A stretch of 11,078 nt of DNA from Campylobacteraceae bacterium (GTDB lineage: Bacteria; Campylobacterota; Campylobacteria; Campylobacterales; JALSKU01): assembly GCA_015488975.1 (NCBI GenBank), contig WFMT01000122.1:1-11078 (forward strand). The letters run 5' to 3'. Below are positions 1-6,992 of the stretch, piece by piece. Every line of letters starts with the position of its first letter. Positions within the stretch are counted from its first letter, which is position 1. The notes beneath the pieces were generated by a model, which searched no databases, was not told where the DNA came from, and saw only the letters and a list, made by a program, of their open reading frames with translations. A program made the position numbers and the translations under genes.

Positions 1-10
1 AAACCAAATA

Positions 11-1009
11 ATGCAAACTATTGCAATAGATGCTATGGGTGGAGACATTGGATCTGCTCCTATTGTTAAAGGAACTATTCAAGCTTTAAAAATAAGAGAT
101 TTTAAAGCTATATTAATTGGGAAGGAAGAGATTATTGCTCCTTTTATTCCCACTAGATACAGAAGTCATATAAGCATAGTCGAAGCAAATGATGTAATTA
201 GTATGAAAGATTTGGCTACTGATGCTTTAAAGAGAAAAGAAAGCTCTATTTACAAAGCTATTGAATTGGTAAAAAATAAAGAAGCTGATGCAGTTGTGTC
301 TGCCGGGCACAGTGGGGCTACTATGAGTTTGGCAACACTTCGAATTGGAAGGATAAAAGGCATAAGCCGGCCAGCCATAGCTACTATGATGCCAACTATA
401 AACGGCGGATCTTCATTGGTTCTTGATGTTGGTGCAAATGTGGACTCAAAAGCAAGTCATCTTTTCGAATTTGGTATTATGGGGGAAGCATATTCTAAAG
501 ATGTTCTTAGTATAGAAAACCCGAAGATTGGTTTGCTTGCAAACGGAGAAGAGTCTTCTAAGGGTAATGAAACGACTAAAGAAGCATACAAACTGTTAGA
601 AGCATTGCCATCTTTTGTTGGAAATATAGAAGGCAATAATATCTTTGATGGTAGTGTTGATGTTGTAATATGTGATGGTTTTGTAGGTAATATACTTTTA
701 AAAACGAGTGAAGGTGTTGCTGAGTCTATCACAAAAATTATAAAGAAAAATGTAAGAAAATCTCCACTTGCCATAACAGGAGCAATCTTAATGAGAAAAG
801 TTTTTAGAGTTTTGAAAAAACAAGTTGACTATGCTGAATATGGAGGAGCTCCCCTTATAGGTATAGATGGATGTGCTATTATAAGTCATGGCAAAAGTAA
901 TTCAAAAGCTATAAAAAATGCAATATTTCAAGCTATTAATTTTTCCAATTCAAATATAAACCATGATATTGAAAAAAAATTAAATGAGCTTAACAGTATA
1001 AAATCATAA
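11..1009 (+). CDS. plsX: phosphate acyltransferase PlsX
   Basis: PlsX transfers the acyl group from acyl-ACP to phosphate, giving the acyl-phosphate that PlsY uses to acylate glycerol-3-phosphate in phospholipid synthesis; it is a soluble, membrane-associated enzyme. The 332-residue protein is of normal family length. Visible family motifs are DAMGGD (residues 7-12), SAGHSGA (97-103, where many bacteria have AGNTGA), LDVGAN (138-143), the GEES/KGNE segment (about 179-186) and CDGFVGN (221-227). The ATG is chosen because the conserved DAMGGD sits right behind it. No Shine-Dalgarno sequence is visible in the 10 bases upstream; the ATG lies in a TAATG string, so it could be coupled to an upstream gene lying outside the window (rpmF is the usual neighbour; inference). 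The stop codon is part of the fabH ribosome-binding site. Identity is secure. Confidence 0.97.
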   Translation: MQTIAIDAMGGDIGSAPIVKGTIQALKIRDFKAILIGKEEIIAPFIPTRYRSHISIVEANDVISMKDLATDALKRKESSIYKAIELVKNKEADAVVSAGHSGATMSLATLRIGRIKGISRPAIATMMPTINGGSSLVLDVGANVDSKASHLFEFGIMGEAYSKDVLSIENPKIGLLANGEESSKGNETTKEAYKLLEALPSFVGNIEGNNIFDGSVDVVICDGFVGNILLKTSEGVAESITKIIKKNVRKSPLAITGAILMRKVFRVLKKQVDYAEYGGAPLIGIDGCAIISHGKSNSKAIKNAIFQAINFSNSNINHDIEKKLNELNSIKS

Positions 1010-1018
1010 GGAAAATAC

Positions 1019-2011
1019 ATGTTCGCTTCTTTTAAATCCATAGGCTCTTATATACCTGAAAAAAAATTGACAAATTTTGATCTTGAGAAAATTGTTGATA
1101 CCAGTGATGAATGGATTAAGAAAAGGACAGGTATAAAAGTAAGACATATTGCAAATCATGATCAAGCAACCAGTGATTTGGCATATGAAGCGGCAAAAAT
1201 AGCAATAAAAAGAGCAAATATAGATAAAAATGATATTGATGCTATAATTTTGGCAACTATTAGTCCTGATTATTTGTGTATGCCTTCTACTGCTTGTATA
1301 GTAGCTGACAAATTAGGTATAAAAAATATAATGGCATTTGATATAAGTGCTGCTTGTAGCGGATTTGTTTACTCTTTATCAATAGCAAAATCATTTATAG
1401 AATCAGGACTTAAAAAAAATGTATTAGTTATAGGGGCAGAAAAATTAAGTGCGATTACCAATTATAAAGACAGAGGCACTTGCGTTATATTTGGTGATGG
1501 TGCAGGAGCAGCTGTTATTGGAAAAACAGAAGATAAAAATGAAGCAATACTTGATGTTATGGCTTCATCTGATGGGAAGTATTCTGATTTATTGATAACT
1601 CCAGGTGGAGGATCAAAATATCCAGCTTCAAATGAAACATTGAAAAAAGAGATGCATTTTATGAGAATGGCAGGAAATGAAACCTTTAAAATTGCGGTAA
1701 AAACATTGACTGAAGATGTTATAGAAATATTAAGAAGAAATAATTTGACTTCAAGCGATGTAGATAGATTTATACCGCACCAGGCAAATTATAGAATTAT
1801 TGAGTATGTAAGAAATAAACTTGATTTTCCTAAGAATAAAACAGTGCTCACTGTGGCAAAATACGGCAATACTTCAGCAGCCTCAATACCTATGGCTATC
1901 AATGATGCTTATGAAAACAATAATTTAAAGTATGGCGACTTGATGCTACTCGATACTTTTGGAGGCGGTCTTACATGGGGTAGTGCACTGGTTAGATTTG
2001 CACTTAAATAA
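1019..2011 (+). CDS. fabH: 3-oxoacyl-ACP synthase III (FabH)
   Basis: FabH starts type II fatty-acid synthesis by condensing a short acyl-CoA, typically acetyl-CoA, with malonyl-ACP. The 330-residue thiolase-fold protein carries the full catalytic triad: Cys113 in AACSGF, His254 in PHQAN and Asn284 in YGNTSAAS. Other FabH signatures are the N-terminal GSYIPEK (9-15), DEWIKKRTGI (30-39), FGDGAGAA (158-165) and the C-terminal FGGGLTWGS (314-322). TAAGGA (1007-1012), made of the plsX stop plus the next bases, lies six nucleotides before the ATG. plsX and fabH therefore look co-transcribed and possibly translationally coupled, linking initiation of fatty-acid chains to their first use in phospholipids. 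The downstream gap before moxR is the largest on the + strand here. Nothing unusual was seen in the protein. Confidence 0.97.
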   Translation: MFASFKSIGSYIPEKKLTNFDLEKIVDTSDEWIKKRTGIKVRHIANHDQATSDLAYEAAKIAIKRANIDKNDIDAIILATISPDYLCMPSTACIVADKLGIKNIMAFDISAACSGFVYSLSIAKSFIESGLKKNVLVIGAEKLSAITNYKDRGTCVIFGDGAGAAVIGKTEDKNEAILDVMASSDGKYSDLLITPGGGSKYPASNETLKKEMHFMRMAGNETFKIAVKTLTEDVIEILRRNNLTSSDVDRFIPHQANYRIIEYVRNKLDFPKNKTVLTVAKYGNTSAASIPMAINDAYENNNLKYGDLMLLDTFGGGLTWGSALVRFALK

Positions 2012-2020
2012 CTTATTTCA

Positions 2021-2052
2021 TTTACTATACATTTAAACTTTTATCTTATACT
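2021..2052 (+). promoter_or_regulatory. possible sigma-70 promoter ahead of the Bat operon
   Basis: The gap between fabH and moxR is very AT-rich and contains TATACT at 2047-2052, close to a -10 TATAAT box. Upstream there is only a poor -35: TTTACT (2021-2026, spacer 20) or CTATAC (2025-2030, spacer 16). Weak -35 boxes with T-rich upstream DNA are usual in Campylobacterota, so this could be real, but any AT-rich gap yields similar matches. There is no hairpin after fabH, so read-through from plsX-fabH is equally possible. Confidence 0.3.
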
Positions 2053-2072
2053 TTCGAAATTAAATGATTAAT

Positions 2073-2077
2073 GGGAG
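2073..2077 (+). promoter_or_regulatory. ribosome-binding site that decides the moxR start
   Basis: GGGAG lies five bases before the ATG at 2083. An in-frame ATG at 2071 is part of this purine-rich stretch and has no Shine-Dalgarno sequence of its own, so the 2083 start is preferred. Confidence 0.7.
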
Positions 2078-2082
2078 AAGAG

Positions 2083-3030
2083 ATGCTTGAAATAATAGAA
2101 AGTATAAAAAAAGAGATTAAAAAAGTTGTTATCGGGCAAGATGAGATGATTGAAGCTTTGATAATAGGCTTGTTGTGTGATGGGCATATACTTTTAGAAG
2201 GTGTTCCAGGACTTGCCAAGACTACTACTGTCAACTCTTTTGCAAAATCTCTGGGATTGCATTTCAAAAGAGTTCAATTTACTCCGGATTTGTTGCCCAG
2301 TGATATTATAGGAACTGAGATATATGATCCAAAAAATAATGAATTTAAGATAAAACAAGGTCCTGTTTTTACCAATATTTTACTTGCTGATGAGATAAAC
2401 AGGGCTCCAGCTAAAGTTCAATCAGCCCTTTTGGAAGTTATGCAGGAGAAACAAGTAACCATAGGAGATCAAACTTTTGCCGTAGATAGACCATTTTTAA
2501 CTTTAGCTACGCAAAATCCTGTAGAACAAGAAGGAGCTTACAATCTTCCAGAAGCCCAACTTGATAGATTTATGCTTAAAATTGTAGTTGGATATAATAC
2601 AAAAGAAGAGGAAGTTGAAATCGCAAGAAGAGTAGCAAATGGATCGTATGAAGAAATAAATCAAGTAGCTACAAAAGAAAATATAGATAAAATAAAAAAA
2701 GATATACTTAAAATACATATAGACAAAGAGGTTGAAGAGTATATTGCAAATCTTACTTTTGCTACAAGAGAACCTGAACTTTATGGTCTTGAAGATATAA
2801 AAGAATATATAAGTTTTGGAGTTAGCCCTAGAGCATCTATCAATCTTTACAAAGGGTCTCGTGCTTTTGCATATCTTAGAGGTAGAGATTTTGTGACTCC
2901 TGTAGATATTGCTCATATTGCAAAAGAGATTATGAGACACAGAATCATACTATCTTATGAAGCAGAAGCAGAAGGTATCGACAGTGATCAAATTATTGAT
3001 AAAGTGATACAAAAAATTCCGATGCCTTAG
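2083..3030 (+). CDS. MoxR-family AAA+ ATPase
   Basis: A cytoplasmic AAA+ ATPase of the MoxR class. These are thought to work as chaperone-like machines that mature or remodel partner proteins, often ones with vWA domains, which follow here. From the start at 2083 the protein has 315 residues, typical for the family. Walker A is GVPGLAKT (40-47), Walker B is LLADEI (100-105) followed by NRAP, sensor 1 is in ATQNP (142-146), and EAQLDRF (157-163) carries the arginine-finger region. The SPRAS motif (248-252) is the sensor 2 region. All ATPase residues look intact, so it should be active. The start at 2083 is chosen for its GGGAG site; 2071 would add four residues. It is the first gene of a MoxR-DUF58-vWA cassette; its stop codon is part of the next gene's ribosome-binding site. 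Family is certain; the substrate is not known. Confidence 0.95.
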   Translation: MLEIIESIKKEIKKVVIGQDEMIEALIIGLLCDGHILLEGVPGLAKTTTVNSFAKSLGLHFKRVQFTPDLLPSDIIGTEIYDPKNNEFKIKQGPVFTNILLADEINRAPAKVQSALLEVMQEKQVTIGDQTFAVDRPFLTLATQNPVEQEGAYNLPEAQLDRFMLKIVVGYNTKEEEVEIARRVANGSYEEINQVATKENIDKIKKDILKIHIDKEVEEYIANLTFATREPELYGLEDIKEYISFGVSPRASINLYKGSRAFAYLRGRDFVTPVDIAHIAKEIMRHRIILSYEAEAEGIDSDQIIDKVIQKIPMP

Positions 3031-3034
3031 GTGA
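3029..3034 (+). promoter_or_regulatory. ribosome-binding site that decides the DUF58 start
   Basis: AGGTGA overlaps the moxR stop codon and lies eight bases before the ATG at 3043. The in-frame GTG at 3031 directly follows the stop codon, lies inside this site and has no site of its own, so the ATG is the better start. Confidence 0.6.
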
Positions 3035-3042
3035 GAATCATT

Positions 3043-3888
3043 ATGAAAGATGTAAATAAACATAAGCTGAAAAAGATTGTCATTAAAACAAAAAGAAAAA
3101 TTTTTAGTGAAATCTCTGGTAATAATATTTCAAATTTTGAGGGAGAAGGATTTGATTTTGTTGAACTAAGAGAGTACCACTTTGGTGATGATGTTAGGAA
3201 AATAGACTGGAAAGTTACAGCTAAGCAGCAAAAACCGTATATAAAAATATTTAAAGAAGAAAAAGAGTTAAATATTGTGATAATTTCTCTTTTGGGAGGA
3301 AGTGTTTACTTTGGTTCTAAGGTTTTAAAGCAAGATGTAATAGCTGAAGTTTTCGCACTTTTATCTTTTTCTTCTGTCAAAAATTCTGATAATTTCAGCT
3401 CTTTGATATTTACACAAAAAGAGGAAAGTTTTCAAAAACCTACAAAGAAGATTTTTGGTGTTTATAGTGGAGTAGAAAAAATACTTGAGTTTAATCCTAT
3501 CGGAAAGAGTATTGATTACAAGGCTCTTGTCTCTTATATAAGAAAAAGAGTAAAAAGAAAATCTATTATTTTTTTAGTTGGTGATTTTGTCGGAGATATA
3601 GACCTTAGCCTGCTTTCAAAAAAACATGAAGTTGTTTCATTTATTATAAGAGACAGATTGGAAGAAGATCCTCCGGCATTTGGATTTTTGAACTTAATTG
3701 ATCCAGAAAATAAAAATATATCTCAAATGGATTTGAATAACAGCAGTATTAAAAAATATAAAAAATTAATTACGGAAAATGATTATAAGCTTTATAGGCA
3801 TTTTCTAAAAAATAGAATTAGATTTACAAAGATTTATTGTGATGATGATCCTTTTGTAAAAATATCAAAACTGTTTGCAGGAGTTTAA
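3043..3888 (+). CDS. DUF58 protein with a degenerate vWA-like metal site
   Basis: A DUF58 protein, the usual partner of MoxR ATPases and probably the adaptor between the ATPase and the membrane-anchored vWA proteins. Its biochemical role is not known. From the ATG at 3043 it has 281 residues. The family hallmark spans residues 32-60 and includes FEGEGFDF, LREY, GDDVRKIDWKVTA and a following KIFKEE. After it comes a vWA-like fold, but the MIDAS loop expected as DxSxS reads LLGGS (Leu83, Gly85, Ser87), followed by VYFGS; metal binding in the standard way is unlikely. No signal peptide or membrane segment is visible, so it is placed in the cytoplasm, unlike DUF58 proteins that have two N-terminal helices. 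The end is spaced two bases from the next start, with the AGGAG site of that gene inside this coding region. Confidence 0.92.
   Translation: MKDVNKHKLKKIVIKTKRKIFSEISGNNISNFEGEGFDFVELREYHFGDDVRKIDWKVTAKQQKPYIKIFKEEKELNIVIISLLGGSVYFGSKVLKQDVIAEVFALLSFSSVKNSDNFSSLIFTQKEESFQKPTKKIFGVYSGVEKILEFNPIGKSIDYKALVSYIRKRVKRKSIIFLVGDFVGDIDLSLLSKKHEVVSFIIRDRLEEDPPAFGFLNLIDPENKNISQMDLNNSSIKKYKKLITENDYKLYRHFLKNRIRFTKIYCDDDPFVKISKLFAGV
3879..3883 (+). promoter_or_regulatory. ribosome-binding site supporting a TTG start
   Basis: A perfect AGGAG sits seven bases before TTG at 3891. No ATG lies near it in that frame, which makes the TTG the convincing start of the DUF4381-like gene. Confidence 0.75.
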
Positions 3889-3890
3889 AA

Positions 3891-4280
3891 TTGCAAGAAT
3901 TAAAGGGTTTAAGAGATATTAGAAGCATTGTTCATGTTCCTGATGTGAGCTTTTATATATTTTTAACAATTATTATTGTTAGTATTGTTTTATTATTTAC
4001 ACTTTTTATATATATTATAAATATAATAAAAAATAGGAAAAAATCAAATAGAAAAATATATATACAAAGATTAAAAAATATTGATTTTAAAGATTCAAAA
4101 AAAGCAGCTTATGACATAACAAAATATGCAAGAAAAATTGCAGACACAAAAGAAAGTAAAGATATATTAAATCAACTTTTAAAAGAATTAGAAAGATATA
4201 AATATGTAAAAAATCCTCCTAAATTAAATAATGAAAGTAAAAAGTATTTGAATTTATTTTTAGAGGTATGTCATGGGTAG
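3891..4280 (+). CDS. DUF4381-like small membrane protein of the Bat operon
   Basis: A 129-residue protein with one strong transmembrane helix at about 21-46, a basic stretch just after it (KNRKKSNRK), and a helical, lysine-rich remainder. The positive-inside rule puts the N-terminus in the periplasm and the C-terminal two thirds in the cytoplasm. The N-terminal LKGLRDI (4-10) and PDVS (17-20) before the helix resemble the LRDIH...P.S start of DUF4381 proteins, which sit at this exact place between the DUF58 and batA genes in many bacteria; the assignment rests on that match and the position. Start is TTG with a perfect AGGAG. The gene overlaps batA by eight bases, so translation is probably coupled. 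Function unknown; a cytoplasm-facing scaffold between the DUF58/MoxR pair and the vWA proteins is an inference. Confidence 0.82.
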   Translation: MQELKGLRDIRSIVHVPDVSFYIFLTIIIVSIVLLFTLFIYIINIIKNRKKSNRKIYIQRLKNIDFKDSKKAAYDITKYARKIADTKESKDILNQLLKELERYKYVKNPPKLNNESKKYLNLFLEVCHG

Positions 4281-5178
4281 TATTGTTTTTGAACACCCTT
4301 ATGCATTTTTAATTATATTTTTATTTTTATTTTGTGCATACTTTTGTAAAGCCAGATTTGAAGCTATTATATTTCCTCATATGGCACTTTTACAAAAATC
4401 AGCACAAAAACAATCCATGGTTTTATTGTTTTTCAAATGGCTTTCTATAGTATCTTTGATAGTAGCACTTATGTCTCCTGTTATAGAAAATAAGATAGAA
4501 ATACAGAGGAATAAAGGATATGCGATAGGGTTGCTGCTTGATATAAGCAGATCAATGAATGCTCCCGGATATGTAAATAAATTTGCAATTGTAAAAAAGA
4601 TAGTTAGAAAATTTATTAAAAAAAGAGCGCATGATCAAATGGGAATAGTAGTATTTGCAGATTTTGCATACATAGCTTCTCCTTTGACTTATGATAAAAG
4701 TATGTTGCTTAAAATACTCAATAATTTAAAAGTGGGAATGGCAGGCAATAGCTATACTAGCATATATGATGCACTATTTTTCGGTGGAAAGCTTTTTAAA
4801 TCAAGTAAAGCTAAAAGTAAGATTATCATACTCTTAACTGATGGAGAGAATAATGCCCAAACAGTACCTTTTAGTGTCAGTATGCGGTTACTGAAAAAAT
4901 ATGGTATTAAAGTTTATACTATTGGTATAGGAGCAAATGGTGATTTTAACAAAAATGAGCTTGTAAAAATAGCAAAAGATACCGGGGGTAAATTCTTTGC
5001 CGCGAATTCAAAAGAAGAACTTCAAAAAATTTACAACAATATAGATAAGCTGGAAAAAAGCGAGCTTAAAAGTGATAAATATATACAAAAAAGTTACTTA
5101 TATCCATATCCACTTTTTTTAGCAGTTATATCACTTCTTCTATATCTTTATCTTATTAATAAAAGGGGTACAGCATGA
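4273..5178 (+). CDS. batA: BatA: membrane-anchored vWA-domain protein
   Basis: A 301-residue vWA protein of the Bat (Bacteroides aerotolerance) type. Layout: two N-terminal membrane helices (about 9-25 and 50-68) joined by a basic loop with the BatA N-terminal domain pattern (EHPYAF), a vWA domain (about 82-260), and a C-terminal helix (about 276-295). The MIDAS is complete: DISRS (90-94), Thr162 in YTSIYDAL, and TDG (189-191), so divalent metal binding and partner recognition should be possible. Positive loop residues (KARFE, QKSAQKQ) suggest the loop is cytoplasmic and the vWA domain periplasmic; this is inference. The ATG has AGAGGT five bases upstream and lies inside the end of the preceding gene. 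The stop overlaps the batB start in an ATGA arrangement. The exact job of BatA is not known in any species. Confidence 0.92.
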   Translation: MGSIVFEHPYAFLIIFLFLFCAYFCKARFEAIIFPHMALLQKSAQKQSMVLLFFKWLSIVSLIVALMSPVIENKIEIQRNKGYAIGLLLDISRSMNAPGYVNKFAIVKKIVRKFIKKRAHDQMGIVVFADFAYIASPLTYDKSMLLKILNNLKVGMAGNSYTSIYDALFFGGKLFKSSKAKSKIIILLTDGENNAQTVPFSVSMRLLKKYGIKVYTIGIGANGDFNKNELVKIAKDTGGKFFAANSKEELQKIYNNIDKLEKSELKSDKYIQKSYLYPYPLFLAVISLLLYLYLINKRGTA

Positions 5179-6983
5179 TATTTTTACATCCTGAATATTT
5201 ATATTTTATGCTTTTGCCTTTACTTTTTTTATTATTTTTAATTTTTACAAATAAAAGCCAAGTTGATAGATTGTATTCTAAAGAGATAATGGAAAAACTT
5301 AAAATTCAAGATGGTAGTATCGGTCAAAAAGGAAGAAATATATTTTTATCTTTAGCATTAGTTTTAATGGTTATTGCGTTTGCAAGACCTGTTATTCCAA
5401 AGGGAGAAATAAATGTAAAAAGCAGTACAGTCGATATACTTGTTGGTATCGATATATCAAAATCTATGCTTGCAAATGATATATATCCAAATAGATTGGA
5501 TTTTGCCAAAAAAAGAGTTATAGACTTAATGAATGATTATAAAAAAGCCAGATTTGGCGTGATTGCTTTTAGTAGAGTAGGATTTTTAGTATCTCCTCTT
5601 AGTGATGATACCAATACAGTCGAATATTTAGTCAATAATTTAAGTACAAATTCATTAAATCAAGATGGTACCGACCTTATGGCTCCGCTTTATCTGGCAA
5701 ATAGATTTTTGAAAAATGAAAAAGAGAAAATATTAGTCTTATTTACTGACGGAGGAGATGGAAATAATTTTACAAAAGAGATAAAATATGCAAAAAAACA
5801 TAATATCAGAGTCTATGTTTATGCTATTGGAACAGAAAAAGGAAGTACTATTAGAGTTGGTTCTGATGTGTTAAAAGATAAAAATGGCAATATCGTGATA
5901 GTTAGATTAAATAGTGCGATTAAAAAATTGGCTATTCAAAGTGGTGGGGCATATATAGTAGGCGATTATAGCGGAACAAGCATAAAGAAATTACAAGAGA
6001 GCATAAAAAACAGAGTAAAACAGACCAAACAAAGAAATAAAATTATAAAAACTTATAAAGAATTATTTTATTATCCTTTATGGGCAGCAATAATGTTTAT
6101 GTTATTTGGATTTAGCTCTATGCCAAAAAGAAAAATAGCTCAAGGAGCATTGATATTTTTAATAATTTTATTTATTCCTGCTACGGTGCTTAAAGCCGGT
6201 ATTTTAGACTTTCAGTATATCAAACAGGCAAAAGAGTATTATAATGGTAAATCTTATGCAAATGCTGCTAAATTATACAAAAACTTATTGAAAAACAACC
6301 CAAATAATGCTCAGTTAAAATATAATCTTGCAAATTCTCTTTATAAACAAAAAAAATATAAAGAAGCATTGAAGCAATACAAAGATGTGAAAAATAAAAC
6401 TGAAAATTTGGAATTTGACAAGTATTTTAATGAGGGAAACTCTTATGCTTATTTAAAAAAATACCAAGAAGCTATTGATTCATATAAAAAAGCTTTAAAG
6501 CTAAAGAATGATAAAGATGCAAAACATAATTTGGAGTTAATTGAAAAACTATTGAAAAAGAAAAAAAACAGGAACAAAAAAAACAGGAACAAAAAGAAAA
6601 AAAATAAGAAAAAAAATAAAAATGGTAATGGTAAGAAATCCAGCGGTAAAAATTCAAAAAAGAATAGTAAAAATTCAAAGAATAATAAGTCAAATAGTGA
6701 ATCTAAAAATAATAAAAGAGAAAATAATAAAAAACAAAAACAAAATAATTCAGCAAAAAAGAAAGAAAATAGAAAAAAATCTACAAAAAAAAGCCAAAAG
6801 AAAAGTAAAGCTAAACAAAATAAGATGAGAAATACCAAATCACAAGGTGTAAACAAAAAGATTATGAGTGATGCTGAAGAGAAAAAATGGACAAGAATAA
6901 TGTTTAACAAAAGAGCAAAAACATTACCGCTTGAAATAAATACAAAAGTAAATAATTTAAAATATAATGGAAAAGATTGGTAG
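5175..6983 (+). CDS. batB: BatB-BatC fusion: vWA domain, TPRs and Lys/Asn-rich tail
   Basis: A 602-residue fusion of what are two proteins (BatB and BatC) in Bacteroides. The BatB half has helices at about 8-24 and 56-72, then a vWA domain with intact MIDAS: DISKS (93-97), Thr166 in DGTDLM, and TDG (191-193). The BatB-type D.NGNIV strand (235-242) follows. A third helix is at about 298-313. The BatC half begins near Met316 with a signal-like segment, MPKRK plus hydrophobic 322-338, then three TPR repeats (about 349-380, 381-413, 414-448). From 458 to 555 the protein is almost only Lys, Asn, Ser, Arg and Gln. Ordered sequence returns at about 563-602 with SDAEEKKW and a final NGKDW. MPKRK inside the cell would put TPRs and tail in the periplasm. 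AAGGGG lies six bases before the ATG, which overlaps the batA stop. Its function, probably in protein-protein assembly at the envelope, is unproven. Confidence 0.92.
   Translation: MIFLHPEYLYFMLLPLLFLLFLIFTNKSQVDRLYSKEIMEKLKIQDGSIGQKGRNIFLSLALVLMVIAFARPVIPKGEINVKSSTVDILVGIDISKSMLANDIYPNRLDFAKKRVIDLMNDYKKARFGVIAFSRVGFLVSPLSDDTNTVEYLVNNLSTNSLNQDGTDLMAPLYLANRFLKNEKEKILVLFTDGGDGNNFTKEIKYAKKHNIRVYVYAIGTEKGSTIRVGSDVLKDKNGNIVIVRLNSAIKKLAIQSGGAYIVGDYSGTSIKKLQESIKNRVKQTKQRNKIIKTYKELFYYPLWAAIMFMLFGFSSMPKRKIAQGALIFLIILFIPATVLKAGILDFQYIKQAKEYYNGKSYANAAKLYKNLLKNNPNNAQLKYNLANSLYKQKKYKEALKQYKDVKNKTENLEFDKYFNEGNSYAYLKKYQEAIDSYKKALKLKNDKDAKHNLELIEKLLKKKKNRNKKNRNKKKKNKKKNKNGNGKKSSGKNSKKNSKNSKNNKSNSESKNNKRENNKKQKQNNSAKKKENRKKSTKKSQKKSKAKQNKMRNTKSQGVNKKIMSDAEEKKWTRIMFNKRAKTLPLEINTKVNNLKYNGKDW
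6546..6839 (+). repeat. low-complexity Lys/Asn-rich coding stretch with many A tracts
   Basis: About 290 bases inside batB where A makes up most of the + strand, coding residues 458-555. It contains five runs of exactly eight A (6561-6568, 6576-6583, 6597-6604, 6609-6616, 6785-6792) and one of seven (6773-6779). The motif GTAAAAATTCAAA occurs twice, 24 bases apart, near 6645 and 6669. Such DNA is prone to replication and RNA-polymerase slippage and to sequencing error. Confidence 0.9.
6567..6596 (+). repeat. tandem duplication of a 15-bp unit
   Basis: Two adjacent 15-base copies, AACAGGAACAAAAAA and AACAGGAACAAAAAG, differing only in the last base and coding NRNKK twice. In the frame two bases later the same units read QEQKK, a composition usual for BatC linkers. 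This is a simple in-frame duplication within the low-complexity stretch. Confidence 0.85.
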
Positions 6984-6992
6984 GGAGTATAT

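Noticed and set aside
2012..2070. Terminator or riboswitch in the fabH-moxR gap
   Set aside because: Only the short palindrome TTTCGAAA is present; there is no G+C-rich stem or T run after one, and the gap is too short for a known riboswitch.
2071..2082. Upstream ATG at 2071 as the moxR start
   Set aside because: It has no ribosome-binding site, and its own codons form the GGGAG site for the ATG at 2083.
2503..2940. 145-codon open frame on the - strand within moxR
   Set aside because: Rich in Cys, Phe, Tyr and Ile as expected for a shadow of an AT-rich gene, with a strongly conserved AAA+ protein on the other strand.
3031..3042. GTG at 3031 as the DUF58 start
   Set aside because: It lies inside the AGGTGA site serving the ATG at 3043 and has no site of its own.
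6622..6828. 68-codon open frame in another + strand frame within the batB tail
   Set aside because: Not an independent gene: no ribosome-binding site and only low-complexity Lys/Ile sequence. It is mentioned only as a possible slippage product.
6546..6839. The Lys/Asn tail as evidence that batB is a broken gene
   Set aside because: The frame stays open for 602 codons and ordered, family-like sequence resumes at the end, with the batD ribosome-binding site right at the stop. A local compensated shift remains possible.
6449..6910. Long open frame on the - strand opposite the batB tail (153 codons, mostly Phe and Leu)
   Set aside because: It is simply the complement of the A-rich Lys/Asn stretch; poly-Phe composition, no ribosome-binding site and no recognisable domain.
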